DNA from: Sthenelais limicola
Taxonomy: Eukaryota; Annelida; Polychaeta; Phyllodocida; Sigalionidae
Direction of reading: 5' to 3'
Length of the DNA stretch: 64,000 nt
NCBI GenBank assembly: GCA_942159475.1
Contig: OW804102.1
Coordinates: 22,634,684 to 22,698,683 of the forward strand
Below, piece after piece: positions 1 through 12,759 of the stretch; the stretch's first letter is position 1, and each line of letters opens with the position of its first letter. The notes under the pieces were generated by a model, which was not told the origin of the DNA, searched no databases, and saw only the letters and a list, made by a program, of their open reading frames with translations. The translations under genes and the position numbers were made by a program.

Positions 1-2190
1 ATTTTTTTTTAATTAAATCATTTTGTAAATAATTTTTTTAATTTAATATTTAATTTAGAAATGTGAAGTAGCAAACGCAAGTATTTGATGAATTTAATCA
101 AAACCTTCGAATGATCTAGAAATAGGCCTGGTTAGGTTGGCTGTCGAGGAAGTCCCAACTGTCACACATGAAACCTATTTGGGAGGTGGGCGTGGTCTGA
201 GTCTTACAGATCAGTGTCATTGGTCCTGGATAGCTATCCCCTGGTAACAGACACATGGACACCGTTCGGATGATGATTCCATGAACCACCACAGAGGGTT
301 TGGCTGCCCAGAATACTGGCAGAAACGACCCCAGAACTAAGGTTCATAACTAGGGTTCATAATCTAGAGTGAAATAGGGCCTGATATTTTGTTTATTTCT
401 GTTCACATAACTCTCTCTATGGTATTTTCAGGTTTTCCTTTTATATATGAGCCTGTTGATAAGTGTAGATATGTAATATTAAAAAGTAAAGTTATGAAAT
501 GGAACAGATATAATATGGATCTATTTTCTAACAGCCATGGAACCATAGATCATATGTTATATAGGTATGGACACATTCATATATGCAAAACTGCAGCCTG
601 TAAATTAATGAAATGAATAAAATAGAACAGAATGATGTCAATTGGGTGTTGCAATGACAGAAAGTCCAAGGCCTGGGTTCCACTACCATGCTACTTCTCC
701 CGCTAGTACTCCTGTTTCTTTGGTCTTGCTACTTTTAGAAGCGGGAACAAGTAGCAGGAGGTAGCCGCTTCAATTCAAACATGTTTTATTTCACCATCAG
801 CCTTACCTTCCATTCCTCCATCTGTTCATCTACCTCACTTGTCACCTGGGCACTCTACTCTGAACATATAAAAACCCACCTACCCACTCCTATTTCATCA
901 TTTTTTAAATGGAGCAGTTACACTATTGAACGATATCTATATCAATATTTCATCTAAAATTGTATCAGTAAAATATTATACTTCATCATTAATTTATCAA
1001 AGATCCTGTTTGTACTTTTATTGCCCTTCCAATCTTCTTTTTATCAATAATGCCATAGAGAATTGCTCTGTCATAATTAATCTTTCTTTCTTTTTACTGT
1101 CACAATTCTTCGTCCTTGATGTGCACAGCAATTGAAGTCAAAAGTTGATTTGCACTTCATCCCTGATGCTGACCCTCTTCTTAGTAATTTTATTCCAACT
1201 TCATTTTAATCAGGAATCATTTTAAGCGATAGTGAGTTTCATTATCTTTTATTACGCTCATAACTCTATGAAACTGTAAACCTTTTTAATCATTTGACAA
1301 AGCTTTTCAGACAATGACTGCAATGAACTGCTCTAAATTTAACAGTTGTGCTCCGTTGTCATAAAACTAAACTGTCATAAAACCAAATTAAAATACCCTC
1401 TTCGTCTGAACATGAATATGTTTTTGACTTCCTGTAGAACACCGAGCTTTTAGTTTGAACCACGTGGCCTGAAGCATAATGTTTCAGAGCGGATGTGGGG
1501 AGGGGCAATGTCCTGTTTTACTCTCAGCTGATCTACCCATTCTGTCAAATTGTGCTGAAAAATGATGGATCCATACTACCGAGTCGCTAGGTTACGCCCA
1601 TAGATTTGCAAGTTTGAGTACTGTTATGAAGCTAGGTGGCGTGGTGGATGCCGGTTTGGAAGGACCATAGTCTATCAGTCCCAAGCGCAAACAACTCTAT
1701 CCTTCCTTTCTTGGCAAATCAATATCGCATAAAAAATAAAAATGGCCGCCCCTAAAACTTTGAAACACCACAACTCACGGTAAGATTAGCATATATATTC
1801 AAGTGTGAAGGCACTTTTCCATGTCTTACAGCATGGAAATCGAGTGATTAGGAATGAAGCCGATATAACATATATTCAGCAAGTTAGTATACCAATTTAA
1901 TGAAAGAAAAATAGGGGAAGAATTCTCCCTCTGGTTAGTATTGGTTCTTTCTCTGATATATGTTTACTAGTATGTATGTATGATGCTATGCACATCACAT
2001 ATTGTGACATACATGTACAATATATATGTGGTTTGTGAAGGTATCTGGGAATACCCGTTTTAATCATGGATCTCCATGCTCTATTTATAGCCTGGGAAAG
2101 CCCCTGTTGGGAACTAGAAGGTCATGGCTTTATGTCCCACAGTCCGCAGCAGCGTGGGAGTCTTTTGAACGAAAACGTAATGACGTCATG
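1..2190. other. Gene-free stretch, nothing recognised
   Basis: AT-rich DNA with only short chance reading frames. An imperfect inverted repeat lies around 690-765 (gctacttctcccgct against agcgggaacaagtagc). A TATA-like string (tataaaaac, about 867-875) follows a pyrimidine-rich stretch, but no gene can be attached to it. No RNA gene or coding domain is recognised. Confidence 0.5.
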
Positions 2191-2194
2191 CCTT

Positions 2195-2340
2195 CAATGC
2201 ACCACGGGTGGGGGAGAGTGAAGAAGAGGGGAAGGGAGGGGAGGGTGGGGGAATCGGAGAGGGGTAGGGGAGGGGAAAAGGTATGAAAGACAGAGAAGAG
2301 GGGGAGGGAAAGGAAGGAGAGGAGAGGTGTGGGGCGAGAT
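2195..2340. repeat. Polypurine (GGGAGG/GAGA) tract
   Basis: About 145 bases almost entirely G and A, dominated by GGGAGG, GGGGAG and GAAGAGG units with no fixed period. The open frames here, giving Arg/Gly/Glu on one strand and Pro/Ser/Leu on the other, are a product of composition and not genes. Such mirror-like purine tracts can form triplex DNA. Confidence 0.8.
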
Positions 2341-2784
2341 GGGGACCGTCCGGAGGACGGGTACTTTGCTACTACACAATATCCTGGCTTTCAAGATGCA
2401 ACAAACTACATCATCCAGGAAGAGTACCCCGGGGAAATTGCCCTACATCATCCCTGCTATCTCCAAAAGACATAACACCTGTCCTCTGGCCACAACAAGT
2501 CAAAAACATTCAGATTGACCTGTCATATTAGGTGACCATCTCCCCCTTTGGGGTGTGCCCCTGCCCCCGACCAACCTGACAGGTGTCATTCATATGATGT
2601 CCACGAAGATGATCTGCATTGTGTAGCCTACACACATATTTGCTTTCATTTTGCTTCATATCAGGTTGTATTTATAGAGGACCAACTGTTGGTGTACATA
2701 AAGCATTCAGGAAAAAGCTGTCATGCAAAGTGTTCCTTCAACACATTCTCTTTGTTCCCGTACGAAACGTACACACATGCATAT

Positions 2785-3019
2785 GGGTCAGATTTTCAAA
2801 AAATGTACAATTCAACTTCACCAATTTTCTCAAATAACTCAAATTTCAGACGAAAATAAAGTTCGAAATACAGTTCAAACTAACCAAACAGATTGATAGA
2901 ATCAATGCAATGCCGAATATACTAGAATTTACCTAGTATTGACCAAATTGCAGCCTAATATGGCAGAATTTACTAAATGTCTACAGCTGCCAATTGTACA
3001 TTTTCTGAAAACCTGACCC
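2785..3019. mobile_element. MITE-A copy 1 (about 235 bp TIR element)
   Basis: Begins GGGTCAGATTTTCA and ends with its complement, CTGACCC. The terminal inverted repeats are about 28 bp and run through GAAAATGTACAATT. Both ends sit in a TA context (cATAtggg, cccATAta), so a TA target duplication as in Tc1/mariner-type elements is plausible but not proven. There is no coding capacity, so it is non-autonomous. The internal sequence (ctaaatgt, cctagtattgacca, caaacagattg, ctcaaataa) recurs in 12 other places in this window. Confidence 0.8.
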
Positions 3020-4655
3020 ATATAGTAAGCATGGATAAGTACCGGAGGACAAGTTTCCGTCCTTAATTAAACTCCAGACATCTTTAACACCACCTAGAAA
3101 AAGGCCAATTGTCAGGCCGAAACGTCGGTAACCACCCAAATAAAAACCACATACTATAATTCAACTTCCCTTATCTGTACTAGTTCTGGGTCAAACACTC
3201 TACTTCGGATATCTTTTTCTTTTTAATCATTTTTATTCAGGTTAATGAGCAGTTACATCAGGTTCAGAGAAAGTTATTTGTGGCTGCCCAGTTCACTGAC
3301 TAGATGGTTTACCACATGACCCTGAGCCGGAGGGAAAAAGAACTGGATTTCCAAAATATTACATTGTTATATAATTAAATTTTAGATTAGTTTGGACGAA
3401 CTAAAGTAAAGTTCTCACACTAAATATATACACTGTAAAGCCTACTATAGTAGATTACATTTGATCACTTTCTAAGGATTGTAGTTCTACATTCAGGTTA
3501 TTCCATTCAGAAGTAATATGTAATAATACATTGATTTCTTAAACTTTGTTGATTTGGGTCAAACAATATTAAATAAAGGAGCTTCTACTTGTCTCGTGCC
3601 TATGTTGAGACGGCAGGCTTCAGGTTTTCCACTAATTTTGAATATATCGAATCGGATTCTATTTGCAATCGTCATAGTATTCGTTCTTCTATGTAGTTCA
3701 TGTAGTTCATGTAGACATGAGATTCCTGTTCTTAACTAAACCAATACTTGCATAATTGTTGCCTAAGCATGACTGCTGCACATAAGGCACTGTTACGTAC
3801 AAAATGCACAGCAATATCAGCAACTCTTTCCCTCATTTCCATTGTTTGTGATGGGCAAACTCGCAGAATAATGCCTGATGAAAACAGCGACACATCTGAT
3901 CCAGAATCGTGGACAATCTCCCACTTTCTGGGCAATATTACCATGTATAAAATAACTGTTTTATAATTCAGTAATTAGTATTATCTAGAGGCAGTTAATA
4001 TAACTATCATTTATAAACATATATATCATTTATGTTAGATTATATTGTATTAGATGGTATATATAATTAAGCTAGTTATTGTTTTTTTAGTGAGAAAGAT
4101 TGTCTTGTATTCAACAAACAAGGAAAACCTCCCGGGAAATGGCATTACAGGAAAGGGTAGACAGATACATAGTGCAACACAACTTGTAATGCTAACTATT
4201 TTCCCCTGTGTATATTTGTCTGTGCCTGGTCCTATGTCTGGCACTATGTCTGGCCCTATGAATCCTCATTTGACTATAGTAGCCCATGACCTGGGAGCCC
4301 TCCCAAGTGAATCCTGGTGGTCAGGTTTACTCCCAATACAAACCAGAAGTTCATCCATATAAGTTAGCCATCAAACTGTTCTGTATCTGTGCTCTCTTGT
4401 TTGGCTTGGTTCTTTTAAAAGAAGAAATACATTCCCAGCTCTGAACATACCTAAAACATAGTGACTGACCTTAAGATAAACACTCTAAAGTCCCTTCAGG
4501 AGATTCAAATATATCGAAAAAATGGTGCAACCAACTATTTCTACTTCGATGATTAGCGCTGTGTGCCACTCACTGTAAAATTGTTCTGTTATGGCCTATT
4601 CAGGACAGGTCAAATGTTTCTTTCTGGAATGCACTTCTATTACGGCAAGGAAGTT
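3020..4655. other. Gene-free stretch with minor repeats
   Basis: No gene recognised. Around 3100-3130 lies a GGCC-aattgtca-GGCC hairpin followed by GAAACGTCGG, a string often seen near Penelope-like or hammerhead-bearing repeats. Around 4228-4262 there is a short tandem of ctatgtctggc-type units. The remainder is AT-rich sequence without features. Confidence 0.4.
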
Positions 4656-4731
4656 GTTTTGTGGCCGAGGTCATTGTTGTTTCTTGACAGCTGAGGCCGT
4701 CAAAAAGCAACAATGACCAAGGTCACAAAAC
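4656..4731. repeat. Inverted repeat (about 27-bp arms)
   Basis: The left arm, gttttgtggccgaggtcatt and on (4656-4682), is complementary to the right arm at 4704-4731 (aaagcaacaatgaccaaggt and on) with a few mismatches. The 21-bp spacer itself contains ttgac/gtcaa. It would fold into a stable hairpin. No coding content; function unknown. Confidence 0.7.
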
Positions 4732-5277
4732 ATGTTTGTTTCTAACCTATTTAGGATATGTTTTGGCCGTTTAGGGTATATTTGGAACACAAGTAAACAT
4801 TTATTAAACTCCACTACTTTTATTTCATTAATATTGGATCCAGAAGGTACTTAAGTCCTTTGGTAAAATTCGAAGCATGGAAGTGGCCGCCATTAAAATT
4901 GCTTTGCTTACTACTTCACACATAGGATATTGACTTATATAAATATATATAAATTATATAAATTGATTGTCACGAGAGCAGCACTTCTAAATGACATTTC
5001 TGATTTGCTGCCGCTCAAATTTCCACAAACAATATTGACAAAAAGTTCTCTTCTTTTGTACATCTTTCAACTTCATGCATGGAAATGAAACTTTCCCATT
5101 GGCATTCATTTAACATGAATGTAGTGGTCCCGTCACATTTTGGTCACATCAAGTCCCTAGTTTACCTGTTTTACCAAACTGGTCACTATTGCTTCTCTAC
5201 CTCCAACTAATCACAGGCAGGTCATAATGTATTATACAACCTTTCCACTTATTAGTGAAGGAAACTATCATATTCAT
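4732..5277. other. Gene-free stretch, nothing recognised
   Basis: AT-rich DNA with no domain, RNA gene or clear repeat that I can recognise. Confidence 0.5.
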
Positions 5278-5512
5278 GGGTAAAATCACCAGAAAATGTA
5301 CAGTTAGCCTTCACCGATCCTCTCAAATAATCCAAATTTAAGACAAAAGTGAGGTTTAAAATCCAGTTCAACATAAACAAACAGATTGTTTGAATAACGG
5401 CAATATAAAACATACTCAGATAAACCTAGTATTGACCATTTTTCAGTCTAATTTAGCATAATTTACTAAATGTATAGATCTGCCAATTGTACACTTTCGG
5501 AAGATCTGACCC
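5278..5512. mobile_element. MITE-A copy 2
   Basis: Same family as 2785-3019, same orientation of the internal sequence. It starts GGGTAAAATCACCAGAAAAT and ends gatctgaccct. The 235-bp length is preserved and the TIRs are slightly diverged. Confidence 0.8.
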
Positions 5513-6160
5513 TCATCAAGAGGAACCAACTCACCCCATATCATCAGCTTTCCGTGTGCTGCCTACTTGTTTTACACAAGTCTCTACCGTCCACAAATCC
5601 CCAATGGGATGAGAAAAAAACTATAGAAACGTGTGAATATAATTAATATGAGATCTTACATAGTGGATTTTAATCCGTTTTCCCCACATCTATATGTTAA
5701 CATGATCTAGGTGCAGCGTATGCTTAGGAATTTATTTTCAGAATTTCCATTTAGAAAATGACATGATACCCAGCAATCAATTCATATATGATGTTCAGTA
5801 CTCCGGTCTGAGGTAACCCTACTCCAGTGTTAACAGAAGGTTCTGAACAAAGATGGCTAGAATTTCAAAAGGAGGAATTAAAGAAGGTATGTACACAGAT
5901 CCTAGTGCCAGGACATCCCTTGCGGTTTATTCAGCAGCTGAATGCAATACGAGCCCCTTATTTGCTGGGATAAAGAATGTGGGATAAAAATATGAAATAA
6001 TGCAGGAAAGATTTAAAGCTGCATTCTCGGATAACATCGATCTACAACTTCAGTGTTTCTGTTCTTTGTTCAGGTCTTTCCCTACCCATCTGGAAATTCT
6101 GTGGGATGATGTCACCCTGTTGCCTTTCATATATTGTGTTATCAACACATATCAGAAGAA
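5513..6160. other. Gene-free stretch, nothing recognised
   Basis: No coding domain, RNA gene or known repeat is recognised. Around 6010-6040 (taaagctgcattctcgg) there is weak resemblance to one end of family C described below. Confidence 0.4.
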
Positions 6161-6362
6161 GGGGCCTGTTGCATAAGTTAAGGGAAGGATAATTGTGTAG
6201 GGGAAGTTTCCACACTTACCCCCTTAATTCGGTTCGTAGAATAAACATACAATGTTTTTTTAAATAGGTTATTCCTACCTGCCGGGAACGGCACATAGGA
6301 ACAGACCACAGGTCAATGAAGTCCCACGGGAATTCTTTTCCATAGTTTATACAACAGGCCCC
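6161..6362. mobile_element. MITE-D (202 bp, GGGGCCTGTTGCATAA ends)
   Basis: Starts GGGGCCTGTTGCATAA and ends ttatacaacaggcccc, its near-perfect complement. The short string agaa flanks both sides (6157-6160 and 6363-6366) and could be a target duplication. No coding capacity. A second element with the same ends lies at 14339-14580, and a one-ended fragment near 8915-8955. Confidence 0.7.
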
Positions 6363-6490
6363 AGAAAGGTGAAAACAATAAGCCTACGGGTGAAACTAAA
6401 AGTAGATATGGCACGGAACATTTTACATCTGTTATGCAACACGACCCTAGCTGCCTGTTCATACAATATGCAGGGCAATATGCATATAAT

Positions 6491-6723
6491 GGGTCAGATT
6501 TGCAGAAAATGTACAATTGGCAGCTTACACATTTAGTAAATTCTACTAAATTAGGCTGCAATTTAGTCAACACTAGGTAATTTCGAGTAAATTTGGCATT
6601 GCATTGATTTTTGCAGTCTGTCTAGTTAGGTTGAACTGTATTTTGACCTTTATTTTGTCTTAAATGCGTGTTATTTGAGAGGATTGGTGAAGGCGAATCG
6701 TACATTTTCTGGTGATCTGACCC
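6491..6723. mobile_element. MITE-A copy 3 (opposite orientation)
   Basis: Starts gggtcagatttgcagaaaat and ends ctggtgatctgaccc. The internal sequence is in reverse orientation to copy 1 (cagcttacac... first, ...ttatttgagaggattgg last). Both ends are intact, with TA-rich flanks. Confidence 0.85.
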
Positions 6724-7295
6724 ATATATATATACCACTGTGAATGTTACTTGTAATGCATTAACTAACATATATGAAATATGCATGGTCTTGTGACAAT
6801 GTGTTCCTCGGCAATCATTTCTTCAAACTTTGATGTATTGGGAGGTCTCATTTTTCGGGGTCAGCAAAGTAATACGAAGTATTGCAGCTTACAGATTCGA
6901 CCAGACTTCAAAGTCTAAGGAGTTTGTCCCTTTATAAGAGATGGGTCGGAATATGTTCTAACAGATCATCAAGGCATCAGACGAGGCCTTCTGTTGTTGC
7001 CAGCATCATAGCTCCCTTGATGTGCGAGTTGGATGCATACTGATTACGAAGGGGGAATTATGAATACCGTTCTTCTTTTTCTTTCTTTATTGTATCGATG
7101 GTTTACATGCTTAAATTACCTTCCTTCCTAGACATGATGGCAGCAGTTCACGACACAAACAAGTTCTTAACATACTTTACGTGACACCCTGATAGAGACA
7201 CTCCCTTTTACATCTCAGCTACGGTCTAAGTCTCCAGAATCTGGATACAGGTTCATAAGCCTAGTCACCTTACATGTGTTTCTTACAAATGTGTC
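6724..7295. other. Gene-free stretch, nothing recognised
   Basis: AT-rich DNA with no supported feature. Confidence 0.5.
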
Positions 7296-7677
7296 TGATG
7301 TGTTGCAGAGAAATGAGTCATAAGTCGCAAAATTGATATCTTTCAAAGTGTGTTATTCACATAATCTCTTTGTAGGTGTGTTTTCATCTTTGGGATGTCT
7401 AGCGCTTTAGGTTGTATCAGTACAAGTACCAAGTTACCAGGCAGTCTAGTAAATATATGCTTGCGTTTCTAAGGTCATCCTATGAAATATATTAGCTAAT
7501 TAACTAGTAATTATTGCAAACGGTTTTTTTCAAACAAAACATCAATCATAAAAATATAGAAACACTTTGTAGATTTCCTAAATGTTAACATTACTATCCC
7601 TTAATCTTATCTTTTCAAATATAATGATATCTCAAAGCCTTTTTTGTTCACCTATGACTCAATTTCCTGTGACACAT
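7296..7677. mobile_element. MITE-B copy (about 380 bp)
   Basis: The left end (tgatgtgttgcagagaaatg, then agtcataagtcgcaaaa) is complementary to the right end (cacctatgactcaatttcct, then gtgacacat), giving imperfect TIRs of about 30 bp. The internal half (agatttcctaaatgttaaca, then aatcttatcttttcaa) recurs at 14140-14305 and, inverted, at 27290-27350. No coding capacity. Confidence 0.65.
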
Positions 7678-8029
7678 AAAAAAATCAATGTCCTTTTACC
7701 GTTATCCTGGACTGAATTATAATAATGGATGTAACATAAAGGAGTGAAGATTCGGTAGAGTATGAACTTATGTTTTATTGCCTTGTACAAATGAAAATAC
7801 CAGATAATATTTTTGTTAGAGATTTTATTTATTCTTGGGTATCCAACTCCCCTTTTCGGGGTTAGTTCTGTCGGTCCAAGATTATGGTAATGCTTTCATG
7901 CTAATTGGCAGGTGGGTTGCGACCAATAAGGGTGCGGCATTTATCAGTAGCTGGCTAGCCTTCATAGGGGAAGGAGGAGCTAGCACACATGAATTAAAAC
8001 TATTGGTGTCACACAATGAGGTATAACAA

Positions 8030-8180
8030 ATTGAATTGAATTGAAATACTTTTATTCGGTCATCGACTGCTATTAAGGGGATTCTCCTGCTAGTGGGAGG
8101 TTTCCAATCCCCTCAGTCGTTAGTCACAAATATTTCAGGCAGAGGACAATTCCGCTTGCAATCATTGACTGAAATCGGGT
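8030..8180 (-). mobile_element. LINE 3'-end remnant with (TTGAA)n tail
   Basis: Read on the minus strand it ends gaccgaataaaagtatttca and then attcaattcaattt. That is a poly(A)-signal-like aataaa followed by a pentanucleotide tail, typical of CR1/L2-type LINE 3' ends. The upstream part contains an internal imperfect inverted repeat (gactg...aggggattctcc / ggtttccaatcccctcagtc). Confidence 0.45.
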
Positions 8181-8237
8181 CTCTGCTAGGTTTTCAGTAA
8201 ATAATAATGCGCAGATGGTTGACATGGATTAACAACT

Positions 8238-8303
8238 AAAGGGCCTAGTCCACTTAGCCAATTCCCATGAGATTCTCACAGAATTCAGTGGACTAGGCCC
8301 TTT
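8238..8303. repeat. Perfect 17-bp inverted repeat
   Basis: aaagggcctagtccact (8238-8254) is exactly complementary to agtggactaggcccttt (8287-8303), with a 32-bp spacer. It may be the ends of a tiny TIR element. No gene. Confidence 0.75.
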
Positions 8304-9099
8304 ACAGTAGCCGTTGTACTCAGTATACAATGTACAGTGGACTCGTTGACAATTGACCTATTACAATACGTTTTGAAATAAATGTCTTGCCATATATAAA
8401 TAGTTCTGGCGAGATTCTTAAAATCCTTCGAATCCATTGTTTGGTGGGCCACCATTGATAATCAATTCAATACGTATGAAATTGTATTCATTATAGATTT
8501 AGAGATTTGTTCGGATTTGGGCGTAGTGTGTAGTTTGTTTGAGGCGTTTCCTTCCTTGTTCAAACATTCGGGTGTTGATTAGTGGAATATCCATATTTCA
8601 AGGCGTCTTGGGCTAAACGGTGGCCCGCCTGTAATAAATGAAGCCTTCTTTGATAGGTCAGCGCCAATCACCAGAAAGTTTTGATTAACCGAGGAAAGAT
8701 AAAATAAAAACAGATGAGAGCCAATAAAATCAGAGATTCAACTGATTATGGAATCCGTCAATAACATGATTTTATTTTAAAGAAGTTTTACCTCTGGGAA
8801 TACATGCAGGGAATGTCTACCTTTGATTTCACTTTTAATCATCATCATTTTCACCGTTTCTTTTTTTAAAAAAACATGGATCATTAGAATTTGGAAAGAG
8901 GAATCTGGGCACCATGCGTTTGTTGTATAAGCTAAGGAAAGGGATAATAGTGTGCTCAATCTGAATTTTGACCATCTCTTTCACATCTGAGATGTATAAA
9001 GCTAATTGCGTTGAGTAAATCCCAATTGAAATAACTTACCATCTTATCCATAGATGGAGATCAGGCATTTTCACCTAGAGAACCATTGTACTGCCATAT
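8304..9099. other. Gene-free stretch
   Basis: No gene recognised. At about 8915-8955 (gtttgttgtataagctaagg) there is what looks like a broken MITE-D end. Confidence 0.4.
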
Positions 9100-9310
9100 G
9101 GGTGAGGTTGTCAGAAAATGTACAATTCGCCATCACCAATCCTCTCAAATAACCCAAATTTAACACAAAAATTCAGTTCAAAATGCAGTTGAACACAACC
9201 AAACAGATTGTTCGAATCAAAGCACTATTAAATATACACTGATACACCAAGTTTTCAGCCTAATTAAAGCGAATGTACTAAATGTGTAGATCTGCCGATT
9301 GTACACATTG
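9100..9310. mobile_element. MITE-A copy 4 (right end lost)
   Basis: Starts gggtgaggttgtcagaaaat and follows the family to the inner part of the right TIR (ccgattgtacacattg), after which the match stops. The terminal ctgaccc is missing. Confidence 0.7.
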
Positions 9311-9924
9311 CACACAGAAGGAGGAACAGTCTACATTACGTGGGGAACTTTAAAACCTTTAATGACAAGTACATGAATGGTTATACAAATATGGTTATTC
9401 AAAGGTAACTAGACATAGGCTGGAACAGGGTTATATAAGAAGCAGATAAGATAAAAAAGAAAGCCCTGTACCTTGAATGGTACAGTGATAGATAGGAGTG
9501 GGAGGGAGGGTAACTCAAAACTCCTTGTTAATCCTCTGGCTGTTGGTGACCGAATGTTTACTACCATTATTAATGTCCAAGTGCCAGGAGCATTCTGCAA
9601 CCATTATGGTAATGAGGCTGGCCCTTGGTCAATGAACGCCCATTGGTCAAGTCTGACCAATGGGAAGCCCATTTAATTGTCATAATGGGCTTTCGGGGAT
9701 GTCACATCAGTCACAATGTCACCAATCGTCGCCACCATGCATGTCATATCAAAACACTTGGAAGGATGTGCACCAATTCGTTACTTCCATTATTTTCCAC
9801 GGCTAAATAAAGTATAGCAGGTTCTGTTTTGTATAAAGGTCGTCAAAGACGGTCCTTATCTCTCTATTGTATATTCTAACACATAGCGTAAAATGGGTTC
9901 TTTTTTCATTCTTCCTGACACAGT
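9311..9924. other. Gene-free stretch with small hairpin
   Basis: The only clear structure is a hairpin at 9639-9664 (cccattggtca-agtc-tgaccaatggg). A 67-codon frame at about 9473-9676 has no recognisable domain. Confidence 0.4.
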
Positions 9925-10025
9925 CGTTCTATATATATATAGATGTTCATATATATTTTTCTACCGAGTGATGATCGTTCTATATATATACATGTTCATA
10001 TATATTTTTCTACCGAGTGATGATC
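9925..10025. repeat. Tandem duplication, 51-bp unit x 2
   Basis: Two adjacent copies (9925-9975 and 9976-10025) of a unit starting cgttctatatatata and ending ctaccgagtgatgat differ at only a few positions, so the duplication is fairly recent. Confidence 0.85.
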
Positions 10026-11980
10026 TGCGTTTCTTATTTTCTTATTTCTCTAATGAAGCTATTTTTTACACCCCATGTTTACCATTGTTAGAGCCCAGAA
10101 GGCAGGTTATGTTTGAATAATGAATTTTTAAAAAAGAAATGAAAAGTAAAGCCCCTTGTGGTACATGTATGAACGTGTGTTTGGGCTTTTCCAACTGCTA
10201 AAACCCTGGGCAAAATTTACGAATTCTCCCCCTACCATAATCTATCAAACTAACAAACATTATAGTGCTGTATGAAGCGGGGCACACAATAGACCTCAGC
10301 TTGCACCAACTAACATGACCACCATAATATTATTATACCAAAGTGAAGCTAAGACCCTCACCAATTAGGATATGATACTGGCATTTTGTGATTTGGTTTG
10401 GCATTGGAGTTATCTGCCTTTATTTGAGCTCATCTTGGAAATCAATATTTCTTTTGTAAACAATGGTGCATTCGGAAATGTTGAAAGTGCATATATTTAT
10501 TTATAACTAATTGAATAAACAATGGTGATGAATATTGTCATGTCATTTTCTGAACAGGTCTACACCTCTACATCTTCCCCATTAATACTTTCAACCTCCA
10601 CATAATCCAACAATATAAATACCCGCAGATCCCTATCTACAGATGCCCTCACTCTCCGCTCACGCATTCAACCTTATCATTTTTTTCTCACCCACCCTCA
10701 CCTTCAATCTTCATTCATTCCCTGATCCTCCTTCGCCTTCAGGCTTCTTATCATACCAAACTTATTATGATTTATGGTTTATCAATCAACAAAACATTTA
10801 TCATCAAATCATTTTATCACATAAAAACTATTTTTCATACATAAAATATATTTCTTCCAACGCTGCCTTTAATCATTAATCGATCATTGGCGATAATGAC
10901 ACTGAATTATTACCACCAAGTTTTTTCCTTTATTCGTGGCCTTATCGCTTAGCCCCAGGAGTTACGCTCATCTCAGACCCCATTAATTTCTTAATTGATT
11001 TATATTTTAGTAATTATCTAATAATCATTCACTTGAAGCGTGGATGGTGCAAACAGGATATGCATTATTCATTTTGAAAAGTGATGATTTGTTATCGTTA
11101 TGTTGTGTTTCACTAAGATCCATGCAATTCCATCATCTTCTATTCTCAATAGAAAATCTTGAATGAATATATGTTTTTTTATGTCTGAAAAATCTACATA
11201 TATATATATACTCCATATATATATGAGCGTTTCAACAAGTGTAGTGTGGTGTTCGTCTGGGCGCCATTCTGATATAACTGAATACCATAATGGATATTCG
11301 GTTTTTGAAATATCTATGATAAGATTTAATTAGCATAAATCGTCTATAAATTGGTTGGCATTAAAGTACCTGATGAAATAAAAGAGACAGTCTCCCCTCA
11401 GCTGATAAAATTTAGATAAATCCTAAAAATATCCCAGTAAAGAAAGGGTGATCAAGATTAAATCATTTTTAATTGAAGAGCCGATGTGCACCTGTGAGGA
11501 AAAACCCAAAAGAGAATAGCTATCTATCATATGCAGCACTCATATAGCAAGTCATATATATGATATATTGTGTCGATAAAGCCCATAGTCTGGATAATTT
11601 AGGGGTGTAAATAGTCAAGCTTCCTGTAATAAATGGTGCTAATAATATATATTCCATCACTCAACCCCAGGCAAATGGAGCAGAAGCCCATCTGGACAAT
11701 GAGAATTTTATTGCTGTAATTGTGAGATACACTTGAAGGTTAATAATTGTTAAAGTGAATTATTGATAATTTCTTTGTATTTAGTTTGTTTATACAGCTC
11801 TTCGTCAATAAATGACAGTGGTGTTGAATACGGCTTGTACAGGATATGATGCCAATTAAAATACAGAACATATATCTCGATGACTACAACTTTGTAGTCA
11901 TTGAGATACACATATGTAGGATCACGGGAGTATATTCACTGGGGAATAACCATGGTCTTCTGAGTTATGCATTTAGGCGT
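10026..11980. other. Gene-free stretch, nothing recognised
   Basis: AT-rich DNA. A pyrimidine-rich stretch with a TATA-like string (about 10610-10620, aatataaatac) resembles the one near 867 but leads to no recognisable gene. An (AT)n run lies near 11200-11225. A near-perfect palindrome (tcgatgactacaactttgta / gtagtcattgaga) sits near 11876-11905. Confidence 0.45.
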
Positions 11981-11987
11981 TGCTACC

Positions 11988-12035
11988 GGGGGGGGGGGGA
12001 CATGTCCCTCCCCCCCCCCCCACACACACACACAC
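11988..12035. repeat. G12-acatgtccct-C12 hairpin plus (CA)n
   Basis: Twelve consecutive G (11988-11999), a 10-base spacer (acatgtccct), twelve consecutive C (12010-12021), then a CA dinucleotide run to about 12035. The runs can pair with each other, or the G-run could join a G-quadruplex. Run lengths in raw assemblies are error-prone. Confidence 0.9.
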
Positions 12036-12759
12036 TTTTGGTGGCAGCCTAAAAAGGTCCATGCCAGAGGCTCTAAAAAATCCTCAGGAAATATCTAGTA
12101 CAAAGTACGCAAAGTTCAAGGCTGTAGAATTTTGTTTTAATTTAAAAGATATATGGTTCATTTGCATCAGAAATCCTCATTACAAATACACATTTTAAGG
12201 ATGCTTTAGTGTTACAAAACAAATTACCATATGCTCATCTCTAAATGCTTAAATTATATATCATAAGGAGTCCTGTGACTAGGGATATCCTCAAATTTGA
12301 ATAGAGAGACACTGGTCCGATCCCAGTTGATCTGGCACTGGTCTAGTTCTGTCAAGATGCTGATGTAAAAACAACAAATAATTAGATATTTACATGAAAT
12401 ACCTTATTAATAAGCACTCATCTCATTGATCTCTTACCAATGTCTGTATCTATAATAAGCAGTGATTCCATAAATATGTGTGTCACACTGTATTTATAAG
12501 TATAATCTAAATGAAAACTCTTAACCTTTTTAAAAAAGGGCTCCTAATATAACCCAAAACTTTGAACCCAATTGACAAACCCCATACATAACAAACAGCC
12601 ATCTGTATATTATATAGAATATGGATTTGGATAATGGAGAACATTTAAGTTTTATCCATATTGCTGATAGATAATAATTCTCATATCCAAGTTCCTTTTC
12701 AAAGGTAGAAAAATAAGGGTTATTGTACTGTATCAAAGTATGTTGTGTTGTTGTTTTAA
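12036..12759. other. Gene-free stretch, nothing recognised
   Basis: AT-rich DNA with short chance frames; no domain or RNA gene recognised. Confidence 0.5.

Noticed and set aside
860..885. TATA-box-like string
   Set aside because: AT-rich background makes such strings common, and no gene or transcript start can be tied to it.
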